Below, piece by piece: positions 25,726 to 33,833 of a stretch of DNA of 64,000 nucleotides (position 1 is its first letter; every line of letters starts with the position of its first letter). The notes beneath the pieces were generated by a model, which had not been told where the DNA came from, searched no databases, and worked only from the letters and a program-made list of their open reading frames with translations. A program made the position numbers and the translations under genes. The stretch is from DASZHJ01 sp963735465 (GTDB lineage Bacteria > Pseudomonadota > Alphaproteobacteria > ATCC43930 > CGMCC-115725): NCBI GenBank assembly GCA_963735465.1, contig CAVTLA010000001.1, positions 3,720,001 to 3,784,000 of the forward strand, read 5' to 3'.

Positions 25726-26442
25726 CTACCCGCTCCTGCCGACGGAATCGCCCATCACTCTCCCGTGCACCCGCACGACGTAGCGCGCGAGCGCGTCGTG
25801 CGCCACGATGAACCGCTTCAGGGGTGTATCGATGTCGAAGAAATAGATATTGGCGAGGAAGCCGTAGACCGCGGCGTCGATGCCGCGGGGCCGGTCGCCG
25901 AAGAAGAAATCGCCCTCGCCGATGAGGTCGCCCAAGACCTGGAGATCCGCCAGGCCTTTCCGGTAGACCTCCGCGGGCTCGAAGCGGCCGATGCCCTGGT
26001 AGCGGTAGCGCTCGAAGTTGTACGTCTGCGCCGTCTCCATGTTGGCCGCCGTTACCTGGGCGTGGGTGCGGAGGATCGCGTCGCGGAACAGCGGCCAGAA
26101 TTGCGGATCGCGCCAGCGCGAGTAGGACATCACCCAGTAGAGGCCGTCCAGCATCCGCCGGACGAGGTGGTCGGTGTCGCGCTGGGCCGGCGTCAGGCCC
26201 ACGTCGATCGCGAGGCCGTATTTCTGGATCAGATGGGCGATGATGGGATCGCTGTCGCCGATGGTGGCGCCGTCGTCGACGATATAGGGAAGCTGGCCGC
26301 GCGGCGCGGCGCTGGCGTCGAAGATATGCTCGTGCTCGAAGGCAAGGCCGGACAGTCGCAGGAAGGCGAAGACCTTGAGGCCGAACGGGTTGTTGTCGGC
26401 GACGCCGAAGAGCTCCGGGTAGGAGAACAGCCTGATCATCAT
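25726..26442 (-). CDS. Glutathione S-transferase family protein (metaxin/Tom37-like)
   Basis: A 238-aa protein with a thioredoxin-fold N-terminus (MIRLFSYPELFGVADNNPFG) and a helical C-terminal domain. The GQLPYIVDDGATIGDSDPII segment corresponds to the cis-Pro and glutathione-contacting region of GSTs. GDFFFGDRPRGIDAAVYGFL contains the N-capping Asp box of the second domain. The split (LPYIxDxGxxIxDSxxI) is that of the bacterial GST/failed-axon-connections group, whose activities are mostly unknown. It runs towards the TAXI gene with a 28-bp gap, so they could share a transcript. Confidence 0.8.
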   Translation of the reverse strand: MMIRLFSYPELFGVADNNPFGLKVFAFLRLSGLAFEHEHIFDASAAPRGQLPYIVDDGATIGDSDPIIAHLIQKYGLAIDVGLTPAQRDTDHLVRRMLDGLYWVMSYSRWRDPQFWPLFRDAILRTHAQVTAANMETAQTYNFERYRYQGIGRFEPAEVYRKGLADLQVLGDLIGEGDFFFGDRPRGIDAAVYGFLANIYFFDIDTPLKRFIVAHDALARYVVRVHGRVMGDSVGRSG

Positions 26443-26540
26443 CGCCTCCGCGGCACGGGTCCGGCCGTCCGGACGATGCGGTCGCGGCGATCGGCGGTCA
26501 AGCGCCGCAAAAAGTACCCGCTCGGGGATAGCGCCGCGGC

Positions 26541-26574
26541 CGGCTCTTCGCCCCCACGCCAGGGCGAAGAGCCG
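26541..26574 (-). terminator. Stem-loop after the small secreted protein gene
   Basis: CGGCTCTTCGCCC (26541-26553) and GGGCGAAGAGCCG (26562-26574) form a perfect 13-bp stem with an 8-nt loop, 11 bp downstream of the stop at 26585. No clear U-tract follows in the transcribed direction, but position and strength suggest a transcription end or RNA 3' stabiliser. Confidence 0.55.
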
Positions 26575-26584
26575 CGCCGCCGCC

Positions 26585-26902
26585 TCAGCGCACCGTCCGC
26601 TTCATGATGATCTCGTCGCTGATCATGGCGACGAACTCGTAGCCTTGCGCCGCCAGCCGGTTCATTTCGAGGGTGAGATAGAAGGCGCGCTTGTTGACGT
26701 CGTCGGGGCGCGGAATGTCCTTCAGTTCCTTGCCGAAGAAATCGACGCGCCCATCGGGATAGACGACGCACATCCGGTCGACCCCGTCCCAGCGGATGTC
26801 GATGAATTCGACCTTGGCGGCCTGCGCCGAAGCGGACACCGGCGCCAGGGCAACGATGGATACCGCGGCCAGAGCCGCAGCAGCCGCGAACATTCTTTGC
26901 AT
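26585..26902 (-). CDS. Small secreted protein of unknown function
   Basis: A 105-aa protein starting at ATG 26902 (MQRMFAAAAALAAVSIVALA), which is a signal peptide ending in SASAQA. The mature domain of about 80 residues reads VEFIDIRWDGVDRMCVVYPD, then GRVDFFGKELKDIPRPDDVN, KRAFYLTLEMNRLAAQGYEF and VAMISDEIIMKRTVR. That layout, a strand-rich start followed by a helix with an LNxLxxxGYE-like motif and a final strand, recalls DUF4177-type small domains, though I cannot confirm membership. Stem-loops lie on both sides, so it is probably monocistronic. Confidence 0.65.
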   Translation of the reverse strand: MQRMFAAAAALAAVSIVALAPVSASAQAAKVEFIDIRWDGVDRMCVVYPDGRVDFFGKELKDIPRPDDVNKRAFYLTLEMNRLAAQGYEFVAMISDEIIMKRTVR

Positions 26903-26940
26903 GAGATAACCCTCGCCCCTTGAATGTGAATTCGACCGTC

Positions 26941-26968
26941 TCTCCCGTGCTTTACCCGGCACGGGAGA
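26941..26968 (-). terminator. Stem-loop between the hydrolase and small secreted protein genes
   Basis: TCTCCCGTGC (26941-26950) pairs perfectly with GCACGGGAGA (26959-26968) around TTTACCCG. It lies 76 bp downstream of the hydrolase stop and 38 bp upstream of the small protein's start. It could end the hydrolase transcript. No U-tract is visible, so confidence is moderate. Confidence 0.45.
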
Positions 26969-27044
26969 CACGGACGCACTATCGCGTATCAGGCGAGGCG
27001 ATACAAGTATTAGGGGTAAAGCGGAAGGCGGTCCCGGCGGCGGA

Positions 27045-27962
27045 TCAGCGGCGGGCCTGGGCCGCCGAGAGGCTCACATATTCCGTGTGGGCGATATGCC
27101 GGGCGAGAACGCAGGCCACCTCGTCGGCATGGGTCGCGATCATGAAGTGAGCGGCGCCGGGGAGTGGCACGGCAATGGCATCTGTCATGCACTGGGCCAG
27201 CAGCTCGTTCGCGCGCCGCACCGCCGGATGGCTGATCCCGCCCCAGAGGACCAGGGTCGGGAGGTCGATGCCCGCGAGCGCGCCAAGCGTGGGCCGGAAG
27301 CCGTAGGCGGTCGCCCAATCCAGAACATTGACCGGCGTCGTGGCGACGGCGAAGTCGCGCACCCGCTGCGGCCAGGCGGCGAAGGTCCCGGCACCGCCGT
27401 AGAAGTCGATCATCGCCTCGATCGCGTCCGGCTCGCCGGCGCGGTACGCCGCGAAATAGACGCCGAGCATCGAGCGAAAGGCGCGGTAGTGCCGATGCTC
27501 CCCCAGGGAGCGCAGCAGCTCCGCCGCCGGCGCCTCGAGGATCGAGAGGCTGAGCAGCGGCACGCGATCGCGGAGCGCGACGGCGAGCGCCACCAGGCCG
27601 CCGAAGGAGTGACCGACGAGATGCACCGGACAGCCCGCGCGCCGGATCACCCGCTCGAGGATCTCGGCCTCGTGGGCGATGTCCGTATCCCCGGCGCTGC
27701 GCCGCTCCGCGGTGCCGCCGTAGCCGAGCAGGCTCGTGGTCACGGCGCGAAAGCGGTTCTCCCACCGGGAGACGATCGGCCGCCAGGCGGCGCCGGTGCT
27801 GCAGGATCCCGGCACCAGCACGACAGTCGGGCCATGGCCGCTCTCGTCGTAGTCGATGTGTCCACGCTCGTCCTCGATGCCGCGCTCGCTGGCGGATGCG
27901 CCCGCGCTCGCTGGCGAGATGCGGTGCGCGCTCGCTCGCTTGATGCGTCCGATCTCGGTCAT
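27045..27962 (-). CDS. Alpha/beta fold hydrolase
   Basis: A 305-aa alpha/beta hydrolase. The oxyanion-hole region is VVLVPGSCSTGAAWRPIVSR, the nucleophile elbow is LVGHSFGGLVALAVAL with Ser as nucleophile, and the catalytic His lies in PGAAHFMIATHADEVA. The strand that usually supplies the acid reads TLVLWGGISHPAV, where the common WGxxD Asp is absent, so the acid may come from elsewhere. ATG 27962 is chosen because GAGGGAGAG precedes it. The upstream neighbour on the same strand encodes a DUF1127 protein, only 11 bp away. Substrate unknown. Confidence 0.84.
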   Translation of the reverse strand: MTEIGRIKRASAHRISPASAGASASERGIEDERGHIDYDESGHGPTVVLVPGSCSTGAAWRPIVSRWENRFRAVTTSLLGYGGTAERRSAGDTDIAHEAEILERVIRRAGCPVHLVGHSFGGLVALAVALRDRVPLLSLSILEAPAAELLRSLGEHRHYRAFRSMLGVYFAAYRAGEPDAIEAMIDFYGGAGTFAAWPQRVRDFAVATTPVNVLDWATAYGFRPTLGALAGIDLPTLVLWGGISHPAVRRANELLAQCMTDAIAVPLPGAAHFMIATHADEVACVLARHIAHTEYVSLSAAQARR

Positions 27963-27973
27963 GGGTCTCTCCC

Positions 27974-28387
27974 TCATTGGCGCCAGAACGGCTGGCCACC
28001 CAGATGACGGGCGGTCGCCCGGTCGACGCCGATGTCGCGCAGCGTGCGATCGTCCATGGTCAGCAGCAGGTGCCGGCTCTCCGACCGCTCCTGCCAGAGG
28101 GCGATGCGGTCGAAGAAAGCCAGCAGCCCGGCGCCGATCGGGCTCCACCAGCGCCGCATCGGGCCGGTCACCGGACGCCGGGCCTTCCATCCCTGCATGA
28201 TCGCCGCCGGCCGCCGGCGCCAGGTGGCGTCGACGATCGCGGCCACATGACGCAGGCGGCTCTGCCGCGGCGAGATGACCACCGGCTCCGCGACGTCGGC
28301 GCCGCGGGATGCCGGCAGCCGCACGATCACCGGCTGCGGACCGCCGTGCTTGCCGTCGCCGCTGCGAATACGCTTGCTCTCGACCAT
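27974..28387 (-). CDS. DUF1127 domain-containing protein (137 aa)
   Basis: A basic protein starting at ATG 28387 after GAGGAAAAA. Its last 45 residues are a DUF1127 domain: LWQERSESRHLLLTMDDRTL, then RDIGVDRATARHLGGQPFWRQ. The preceding 90 residues are Arg/Pro-rich and of unknown role, making it longer than the usual 50-90 aa. Small DUF1127 proteins in alphaproteobacteria have been linked to RNA binding and phosphate or carbon metabolism. It is followed by the hydrolase gene and preceded by another DUF1127 gene 10 bp upstream, so the three probably form one unit. Confidence 0.85.
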   Translation of the reverse strand: MVESKRIRSGDGKHGGPQPVIVRLPASRGADVAEPVVISPRQSRLRHVAAIVDATWRRRPAAIMQGWKARRPVTGPMRRWWSPIGAGLLAFFDRIALWQERSESRHLLLTMDDRTLRDIGVDRATARHLGGQPFWRQ

Positions 28388-28397
28388 GATTTTTTCC

Positions 28398-28640
28398 TCA
28401 ACCGTACCAAAAGGGCTTGTTGACCTCGCGACAGACATCCAGGCGCGTGACGCCGATGTCGCGGCGCTGAATCTCGTTCATCTCCAGGAGCTGACGCCGT
28501 TCCCGCAGGCGGCGGAGCCAGAGCGCGACGCGGGCCCGGAGGCGGGCCCAGATACCGGCGCGGCGCGCGGCGCGGCGTCGGAGATCCGCGACAGCGGGTC
28601 GCTGGCGTTTGCGGTCGGCGGCGAAGGTTGCGGGCGTCAT
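28398..28640 (-). CDS. DUF1127 domain-containing protein (80 aa)
   Basis: An 80-aa highly basic protein. The C-terminal half is the DUF1127 domain, LRERRQLLEMNEIQRRDIGV followed by TRLDVCREVNKPFWYG, with the typical final F-W. The N-terminal half is rich in Arg and Ala. It lies immediately upstream of a longer DUF1127 gene, apparently a tandem duplication with a different N-terminal extension. The start at 28640 is the first in-frame ATG. A short operon with the next DUF1127 gene and the hydrolase is likely. Confidence 0.83.
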   Translation of the reverse strand: MTPATFAADRKRQRPAVADLRRRAARRAGIWARLRARVALWLRRLRERRQLLEMNEIQRRDIGVTRLDVCREVNKPFWYG

Positions 28641-28742
28641 AAGAATGTATCTTTCCGTGTTCGGCTGTCGAAGCTCCGCGCCGCCCGTGATCGATCGGCG
28701 CCGGATCGGCGCCGATCGATGGCACGAGTTCCGCGGTCTTTC

Positions 28743-29525
28743 TCAGAGCGGACTGCGGGTGGGAGCGGGTGTCGGCCGCTCTCCCCGATCCGCGGGCTTG
28801 CGGCCCGGCAGCGGGATGAGCATCGCGACCTCGTTGCGGTAGCGGCGGTACTGGTCGCCGAACATCCCGATGAGATCCCGCTCCTCGAGCTGGATGGCGA
28901 TCAGGATGTAGCCGGTGGTCGCGAGCGCAAACAGCAGGTGGCCGGTGGTCATCACGGGCGTGGCCCAGAATGCCAGCAGGAAGCTCAGGTAGATCGGATG
29001 CCGCACGCGCCGATACAGCATCGGCGTGTGGAACTGGGGCTCCGCCGGCGCCTGGCGCAACAGGCGCAAGAAGACCTGCTTCAGCCCGAACAGCTCGAAG
29101 TGGCTGAGCATGAAGGTGCTGACCACGAGCAGGATCCAGCCGAACCCGGAGATCGCCGTCAGAACGGCGGCGCCGATGGGATTCTCGACGACCCAGATCG
29201 GCTCCACGATCGGCCGCCACTGCCAATAGAGGAGCAGCAGCACGAGGCTTGCAAAAAGCACATAGGTGCTACGCTCGACCGAGTGTGGCACCAGGCGCGT
29301 CCACCAGCGCTTGAAGCCCGGCCGCGCCATGACGCTATGCTGGATTGCGAACAACCCGAGGAGGAGCGTGTCGATGACGAAGCTCTCGACGAGGGGCCCG
29401 GCGACGCCCGTATCGATCGACTTCGGCACGCCGAGGTTGCCGACGAAGCCGATGGCGTAGACGATCGTGACGAGAAAGAAGGCGTAGGCGACGATTCCGT
29501 AAAGGACTGCCAATAGACCGCCCAT
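28743..29525 (-). CDS. mddA: Methanethiol S-methyltransferase
   Basis: A 260-aa integral membrane methyltransferase with about five membrane helices, matching MddA, which uses S-adenosylmethionine to turn methanethiol into dimethyl sulfide. Diagnostic segments are VYAIGFVGNLGVPKSIDTG, LLGLFAIQHSVMARPGFKRW, ERSTYVLFASLVLLLLYWQW, the NnrU/ICMT-like YRRVRHPIYLSFLLAFWATP and HLLFALATTGYILIAIQLEE followed by RDLIGMFGDQYRRYR. The RHP and EERDL elements form the cofactor site shared with isoprenylcysteine methyltransferases. A Pro/Arg-rich tail of about 20 residues is added. It is divergent from the AraC/TPR regulator at 29680. Confidence 0.87.
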   Translation of the reverse strand: MGGLLAVLYGIVAYAFFLVTIVYAIGFVGNLGVPKSIDTGVAGPLVESFVIDTLLLGLFAIQHSVMARPGFKRWWTRLVPHSVERSTYVLFASLVLLLLYWQWRPIVEPIWVVENPIGAAVLTAISGFGWILLVVSTFMLSHFELFGLKQVFLRLLRQAPAEPQFHTPMLYRRVRHPIYLSFLLAFWATPVMTTGHLLFALATTGYILIAIQLEERDLIGMFGDQYRRYRNEVAMLIPLPGRKPADRGERPTPAPTRSPL

Positions 29526-29679
29526 AGCGTGCTCCTGCGATTATTCGGGATTGGGATTGCGGGGGGAGGCTAGCCCCGGCGCCGGCGGGCTCTTATCCAG
29601 ATCGCGACATCGCTATCCCCGGTGTGACGCTTTTCACAGCCCCGGGGATCCGAAGCCGCTAAAGTCCCGGCTACCCACC

Positions 29680-31215
29680 ATGCTTGACCAATCTCACATA
29701 GGCTTGAGCACGCCAGTGCTGCCGCGCGGAGTCCGCCGCGCCTTGGAAACCATGCGCGCGGATCCCGGCCGCGACTGGAGCGTGCCGGATCTCGCCGCCG
29801 TCGCCGGCGTCTCCAGCCGCACCTTGCAGCGGATGTTCCAGGTCTTTCTCCGCAAGGCGCCCCGCGCCGTGCTGCGGGACATCCGCTTCGAGAGCGCGCG
29901 CCGCGAGCTGCTCCAGGGCCTGCGCGGCGCGAAGGTGATGGACATCGCGCTCGGCTGCGGCTTCCCGCATTTCGGCCGGTTCTCCGTCGAGTACCGCCGC
30001 CGCTACGGCGAGACGCCGTCCCAGACCCTGAAGCGCCAGGCGATGTTCGCCGACACGCTGGCATCGATGCCCGCGTTCATCCTGCCGAGCCGCGACCGTC
30101 CGACGGTGGCCCTGACTCCGATCGAGGTGGGGCCTGACGGCAGCGAGATCGCCCGCGGCGTCGCCGACGAGCTCGCGACCGCGCTGACCCGGGCCGGCGT
30201 TGCCGTCTCAAGCCAGGCGAGATCGGCGCGCTATCAGCTGGCCGGCGCGCTGCGCGGAACGGGCAGCGACGCGCGCCTCACCTTCCGGCTGATCGAATCG
30301 GACTCCGGCCGTCATCTCTGGGCGCACCGCACCGAGGGTCCGCTCGATGGCGACTTCGGCGCCGAGGAACACCTGGCGACGAAAATCGCCGCGGCGCTGC
30401 AACCGCACCTGCGCCAGGCGGAGATCGACCGCGCCCTGCGCAAACCCGACGGCGAGCTCAGCGCCAACGACTTGACGCTCCGGGCGATGCCCTACGCTCT
30501 CTCGCTCGACTCCGAGGGGAACGCGCGCGCCCTCGATCTGCTGGAGCGCGCGATGGACCGCGATCCCGAGAATGGGCTGGCGACGTCGCTCGCCGCCTGG
30601 ACGCACGCGCAGCGCGTCATCTATCACTTCAGCGCGACGCCTCTCGAGGAGCGCGCCCGGAGCGCGGAGCTCGCGCGGAAGGCGCTGCCGCTGGCGGGCG
30701 ACGCGACCGCGCTGGCCCTCCTCGGCAACGCCCTGACGTCGCTCCGCGACGTCGAGACCGCGGATCTCGTCGTCCGCAAGGCGCTCTCGGTCGACGGCGG
30801 CTCCGCCTGGGCCTGGGGCCGGAGCGCCTGGGTCGACGTCTACAAGGGCGATTCCGATGCCGCCATCGAGCGGTTCATGATCGCCCTCGACCTGGCGCCG
30901 CATGATTCGCTGGCCTTCAACAATTTCGTCGGGATCGGCGTCGCGCATTTCAACGCCGGCCGCTATCTCGACGCCGCGCGCTGGCAGCAGCGGGCGCTGA
31001 GCGAGCATCCCTCTGCGGTCTGGGTGCATCGGACCATGTGTCCCGCTTACGTGCTGGCGGGCGCCACGGACGAAGCCCGCCGCAGCCTCGGCGCGCTCCG
31101 GGAGAATTATCCGGACCTGACGGTGGCGAGCGTGACGGCAGGCCTCCCGCCGCTCACGCCGGCCGTCAGCGAGCTCATCGTCGGGGCGCTGCAGACGATC
31201 GGGTTGCCGCCCTAA
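29680..31215 (+). CDS. AraC-type HTH regulator fused to TolB-like and TPR domains
   Basis: A 511-aa protein of unusual layout. Residues about 32-118 are an AraC-family double helix-turn-helix (DWSVPDLAAVAGVSSRTLQR, then IALGCGFPHFGRFSVEYRRR). Residues about 130-290 resemble the TolB/FlgO-like domain of CadC-type and adenylate-cyclase-like regulators (IARGVADELATALTRAG, then GRHLWAHRTEGPLDG). Residues about 300-505 form TPR-like helices (AMPYALSLDSEGNARALDLL, VDVYKGDSDAAIERFMIALD). In relatives the DNA-binding part is normally an OmpR-type winged helix, so the AraC head is notable. It is divergent from mddA and converges on the lactonase gene 3 bp away. Target genes unknown. Confidence 0.8.
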   Translation: MLDQSHIGLSTPVLPRGVRRALETMRADPGRDWSVPDLAAVAGVSSRTLQRMFQVFLRKAPRAVLRDIRFESARRELLQGLRGAKVMDIALGCGFPHFGRFSVEYRRRYGETPSQTLKRQAMFADTLASMPAFILPSRDRPTVALTPIEVGPDGSEIARGVADELATALTRAGVAVSSQARSARYQLAGALRGTGSDARLTFRLIESDSGRHLWAHRTEGPLDGDFGAEEHLATKIAAALQPHLRQAEIDRALRKPDGELSANDLTLRAMPYALSLDSEGNARALDLLERAMDRDPENGLATSLAAWTHAQRVIYHFSATPLEERARSAELARKALPLAGDATALALLGNALTSLRDVETADLVVRKALSVDGGSAWAWGRSAWVDVYKGDSDAAIERFMIALDLAPHDSLAFNNFVGIGVAHFNAGRYLDAARWQQRALSEHPSAVWVHRTMCPAYVLAGATDEARRSLGALRENYPDLTVASVTAGLPPLTPAVSELIVGALQTIGLPP

Positions 31216-31218
31216 GCC

Positions 31219-32019
31219 CTACGGCCGGGGATCGACGTCGAGGCGGACGACGACGCCCTCGAGGTCCGGGCGCGGCGGTGGATAGCGGCGCAGCACCAGC
31301 GGGTCGTGGCCGGGCACGATGTGGGCGGGCGTGCTCGCGAGCTTCCGCATCGTCTCGTAGCCCTCGAACATGTCCGCGAGATTGTAGATCACCGGGAACG
31401 GCCGGCCCTGCTCCATGTTGGCGTAGAGGTGCATGGCGTCGGCGGCGAGCACGACCCAGCCACGCCGGGTGAAGACCCGCACGCATTGCAGCCCCATGGT
31501 ATGGCCGCCGATGAGATGGACGCTGAGGCCGGGAGCGATCTCCTCGCTGCCGTCGTGGAACTGCAGGCGGCCGGCATAGAGCCGGCGCACCATCGCCGAG
31601 ACGTCCTCCGCCTCGAAGGAGTGGCGGATGCGGCCGTGGCACATGCAGCGGCCGGTGCAATACGCCATCTCCTTGTCCTGGATGTGATAGCGCGCGTTCG
31701 GGAAGAGATCGTGATTGCCGGCGTGGTCGTAGTGCATGTGGGAGACGATGACGTCCTCGACCTTGGCCGCCTCGATCCCGATCGTCTTGAGCCCGTCGCC
31801 GGGCGAGCGCAGATGCTGGCGCCCGCGCTTCTTCGCCATGTCGGCGTCGAAGCCGGTGTCGAGGACATAGGTCTTCTCCGGCCCGACGATCGCCCAGACG
31901 AAATAGTCGAGGGGCATCGGCCCGTCATGGGGATCGCCGCCGAGAAAATTCTCGCTGGCGCGCCGGTCATGGTGGGCATAGCGCACGGCATAGACCTCGT
32001 AAGGTGCCGGTGTCGACAT
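31219..32019 (-). CDS. N-acyl homoserine lactonase family protein (metallo-beta-lactamase fold)
   Basis: A 266-aa metallo-beta-lactamase-fold hydrolase close to AttM/AiiB lactonases. The metal motif HxHxDH is SHMHYDHAG (His94, His96, Asp98, His99), followed by a third His in LIGGHTMGL, an Asp in VLAADAMHL and a His in HIVPGHDPLV. That gives the full dinuclear zinc set. The N-terminal DYFVWAIVGPEKTYVLDTGF is typical of the AHL lactonase family. It may hydrolyse acyl homoserine lactones or other lactones; no LuxI/LuxR genes are nearby, so a metabolic lactone is equally possible. The NIPSNAP gene lies 23 bp upstream on the same strand. Confidence 0.88.
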   Translation of the reverse strand: MSTPAPYEVYAVRYAHHDRRASENFLGGDPHDGPMPLDYFVWAIVGPEKTYVLDTGFDADMAKKRGRQHLRSPGDGLKTIGIEAAKVEDVIVSHMHYDHAGNHDLFPNARYHIQDKEMAYCTGRCMCHGRIRHSFEAEDVSAMVRRLYAGRLQFHDGSEEIAPGLSVHLIGGHTMGLQCVRVFTRRGWVVLAADAMHLYANMEQGRPFPVIYNLADMFEGYETMRKLASTPAHIVPGHDPLVLRRYPPPRPDLEGVVVRLDVDPRP

Positions 32020-32042
32020 CGCGGTTCTCCTGCTGCCGGTAC

Positions 32043-32384
32043 TTATCTGTTGAGAGAGCGGACGGTCTCGAGCGTCAGCGGCGTGAAGGGCGCCACCGTC
32101 ATGACGCGGCTCGCCTGATGCTCCAGGAGCGGCTGCACCGCGGCGATGAACCGCGGCCAGTCCGCGTGCGCGGCGCAGGCGGCGCGCCGGCGCGCCCGAT
32201 CCTCCAGGCTCTCATAGGCCCAGAGATGCACGACCTCGTTGAGCCCGCCCACCTCGGTCACGAAATACCCGATGAGCCCGCCGAGCGTCGCCCGCATCAC
32301 CGGCAGCCCCAGGGTTTCCACCGCCTTCAGGTAATCCGGCGTCTTCCCCGGCTTCACCAGATATGTGCGCTGCTCGACGATCAT
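32043..32384 (-). CDS. NIPSNAP family protein
   Basis: A 113-aa protein covering one NIPSNAP domain, a dimeric ferredoxin-like fold. It begins MIVEQRTYLVKPGKTPDYLK and contains LIGYFVTEVGGLNEVVHLWA followed by YESLEDRARRRAA, both highly typical. Bacterial NIPSNAP proteins are cytoplasmic and often accompany catabolic enzymes, but their biochemical role is not settled. It precedes the lactonase gene in the same direction. A palindromic repeat separates it from the binding-protein gene upstream. Confidence 0.9.
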   Translation of the reverse strand: MIVEQRTYLVKPGKTPDYLKAVETLGLPVMRATLGGLIGYFVTEVGGLNEVVHLWAYESLEDRARRRAACAAHADWPRFIAAVQPLLEHQASRVMTVAPFTPLTLETVRSLNR

Positions 32385-32426
32385 GAGTGAGAAATCTCGC
32401 CTCGTAGGTTTAGCTGCATGAAGGCG

Positions 32427-32546
32427 GTGCGTCCTTCGACTCGCCCGCTACGCGGTCGGCTCAGGATGAGGACCATTCGTGATGGCACAAAGAAAATCTC
32501 CTCATCCTGAGCCACCGCCCGAAGGGCGGTGAGTTGAAGGACGCAC
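32427..32546. repeat. Palindromic intergenic repeat, copy 3 of 5
   Basis: GTGCGTCCTTCGACTCGCC pairs with the degenerate right end GGTGAGTTGAAGGACGCAC, and GGCTCAGGATGAGGA pairs with TCCTCATCCTGAGCC around a loop containing CACAAAGAAAATC. It lies 12 bp beyond the stop of the branched-chain amino acid type binding protein, the last gene of its ABC operon. Confidence 0.9.
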
Positions 32547-32558
32547 CATGTCCGCTCC

Positions 32559-33801
32559 CTACTTCCCGACCCAGACCGCCTTGTGGGTCGCGGACTCCGG
32601 CGGGTAGACGGTCACCGGCACGCCCTTCTGCCACTGGATGATCACCAGGGGCGCGCCGATGCGGCGGCCCTTGTCGTCGAACTTGAGGTGATTGCCGGCG
32701 AAGAACTTGGCCGAGCTCTCGCCGGTGTCCATGGCGCGCACGGCCTCGGCGACCTTGCGGCGGTCGGCGACGCCGGCCTTCTCCAGCGCGTCCTTGATGA
32801 TCCAGAAATGCCCGTAGGCGCAGAGGCTGTCCTGGGTGAGCCAGGGCTCGCCGGTGCGCTTCTTGAAGCGATCGATCAACTCCTCCTGGCCCTTGAGCGA
32901 CCAGTTGGCGACGGTGACGAAGGTGTTCTCCATGGCGTCGGCACCGGCGGTCTTGAGGAGCTCCGGCGATCCCATGTGGGCGCCGTTGCCCACCGCCGGC
33001 AGCTTGCTGGCGCCGATCCCCATCTCGCTCAGCTTCTGCAGCAGCAGCGTGTCATCGGGCACGTTGGTGGAGATCACCCAGAGAAAATCGGGCTTCGAGG
33101 TCCTGACCTTGCTCACCAGCGGCGTCGCGTCCGAGAGCGGCGGCGTATAGACCTCGTCCACGACGAGCTTGATTCCGTACTTGTCGAGGGCGCCGCTGCG
33201 CATGGGCTTGACGAAGCTGACGGGCGCCGCGGTGTTGTCGCTGATGATGCCCGTGGTGGTCGGCGCCCGCCCCGTCGTGGCCTTGGCGAGATCGACGATG
33301 GTGGGCAGGGCGAGCTCGGTCTGCCGATCGGCGGTGGCCGAGGTCTGGAAGACGTAATGGAAGCCGCGGCTGGTGATCTGGTCGGAATAGGAGAGCGTGA
33401 ACCACGGCAGCTCCGCCCGCTCCGTCACCTCGGTCACCGCCAGGGTGAAGGAGCTGAGCCAGGCGCCGACGCCGCCCACCACGTCCGGCTCCTGGGCCAC
33501 CAGGCGCTGGGCCGCGTTCTTCGCCTTCTCGGCGCTGTCGCCGGCGTCTTCAATGATGAGCTTGAGCTTGGCGCCACCCAGGGCCTTGATGCCGCCGGCG
33601 TTGTTGATGTCGTCCATCGCCATCTCGGCGCCCAGGCGCTCGAGCTGGCCTTGCCGCGCCCAAGGGCCCGACAGCGGCACGATCAGCGCCACCTTTACTT
33701 CCTTGGTCTGCGCCGGCGCCACGGCCGGCGCGAGCGTCAGCATGCCGACCGCGGCGGCGGTGCCGACGAGAGCGCGTGAACCAATTGCTTTTTCTGGACA
33801 T
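32559..33801 (-). CDS. Branched-chain amino acid type ABC transporter substrate-binding protein, frameshifted in the signal peptide
   Basis: A periplasmic binding protein of the LivK/Leu-Ile-Val family (type I fold). The mature part begins KEVKVALIVPLSGPWARQGQ, and MDDINNAGGIKALGGAKLKL and DVVGGVGAWLSSFTLAVTEV are characteristic. From ATG 33801, behind GGGAGG, the signal peptide reads MSRKSNWFTR and then needs one extra base near 33775 to continue RALVGTAAAVGMLTLAPAVA with cleavage near APAQ. That suggests a sequence error rather than a real break. It is the last gene of the livHMGF-type operon. The family binds aliphatic amino acids, amides, urea or aromatic compounds, so the ligand is open. 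Confidence 0.85.
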
Positions 33802-33833
33802 CTCCCGTTCCTCCCGAAGTGTTGGTTATTTTG

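Noticed and set aside
31219..32019. Quorum-quenching locus built around the AHL lactonase-like gene
   Set aside because: The family call is sound, but no LuxI/LuxR gene or related context is present; a metabolic lactone is equally likely, so no system is claimed.
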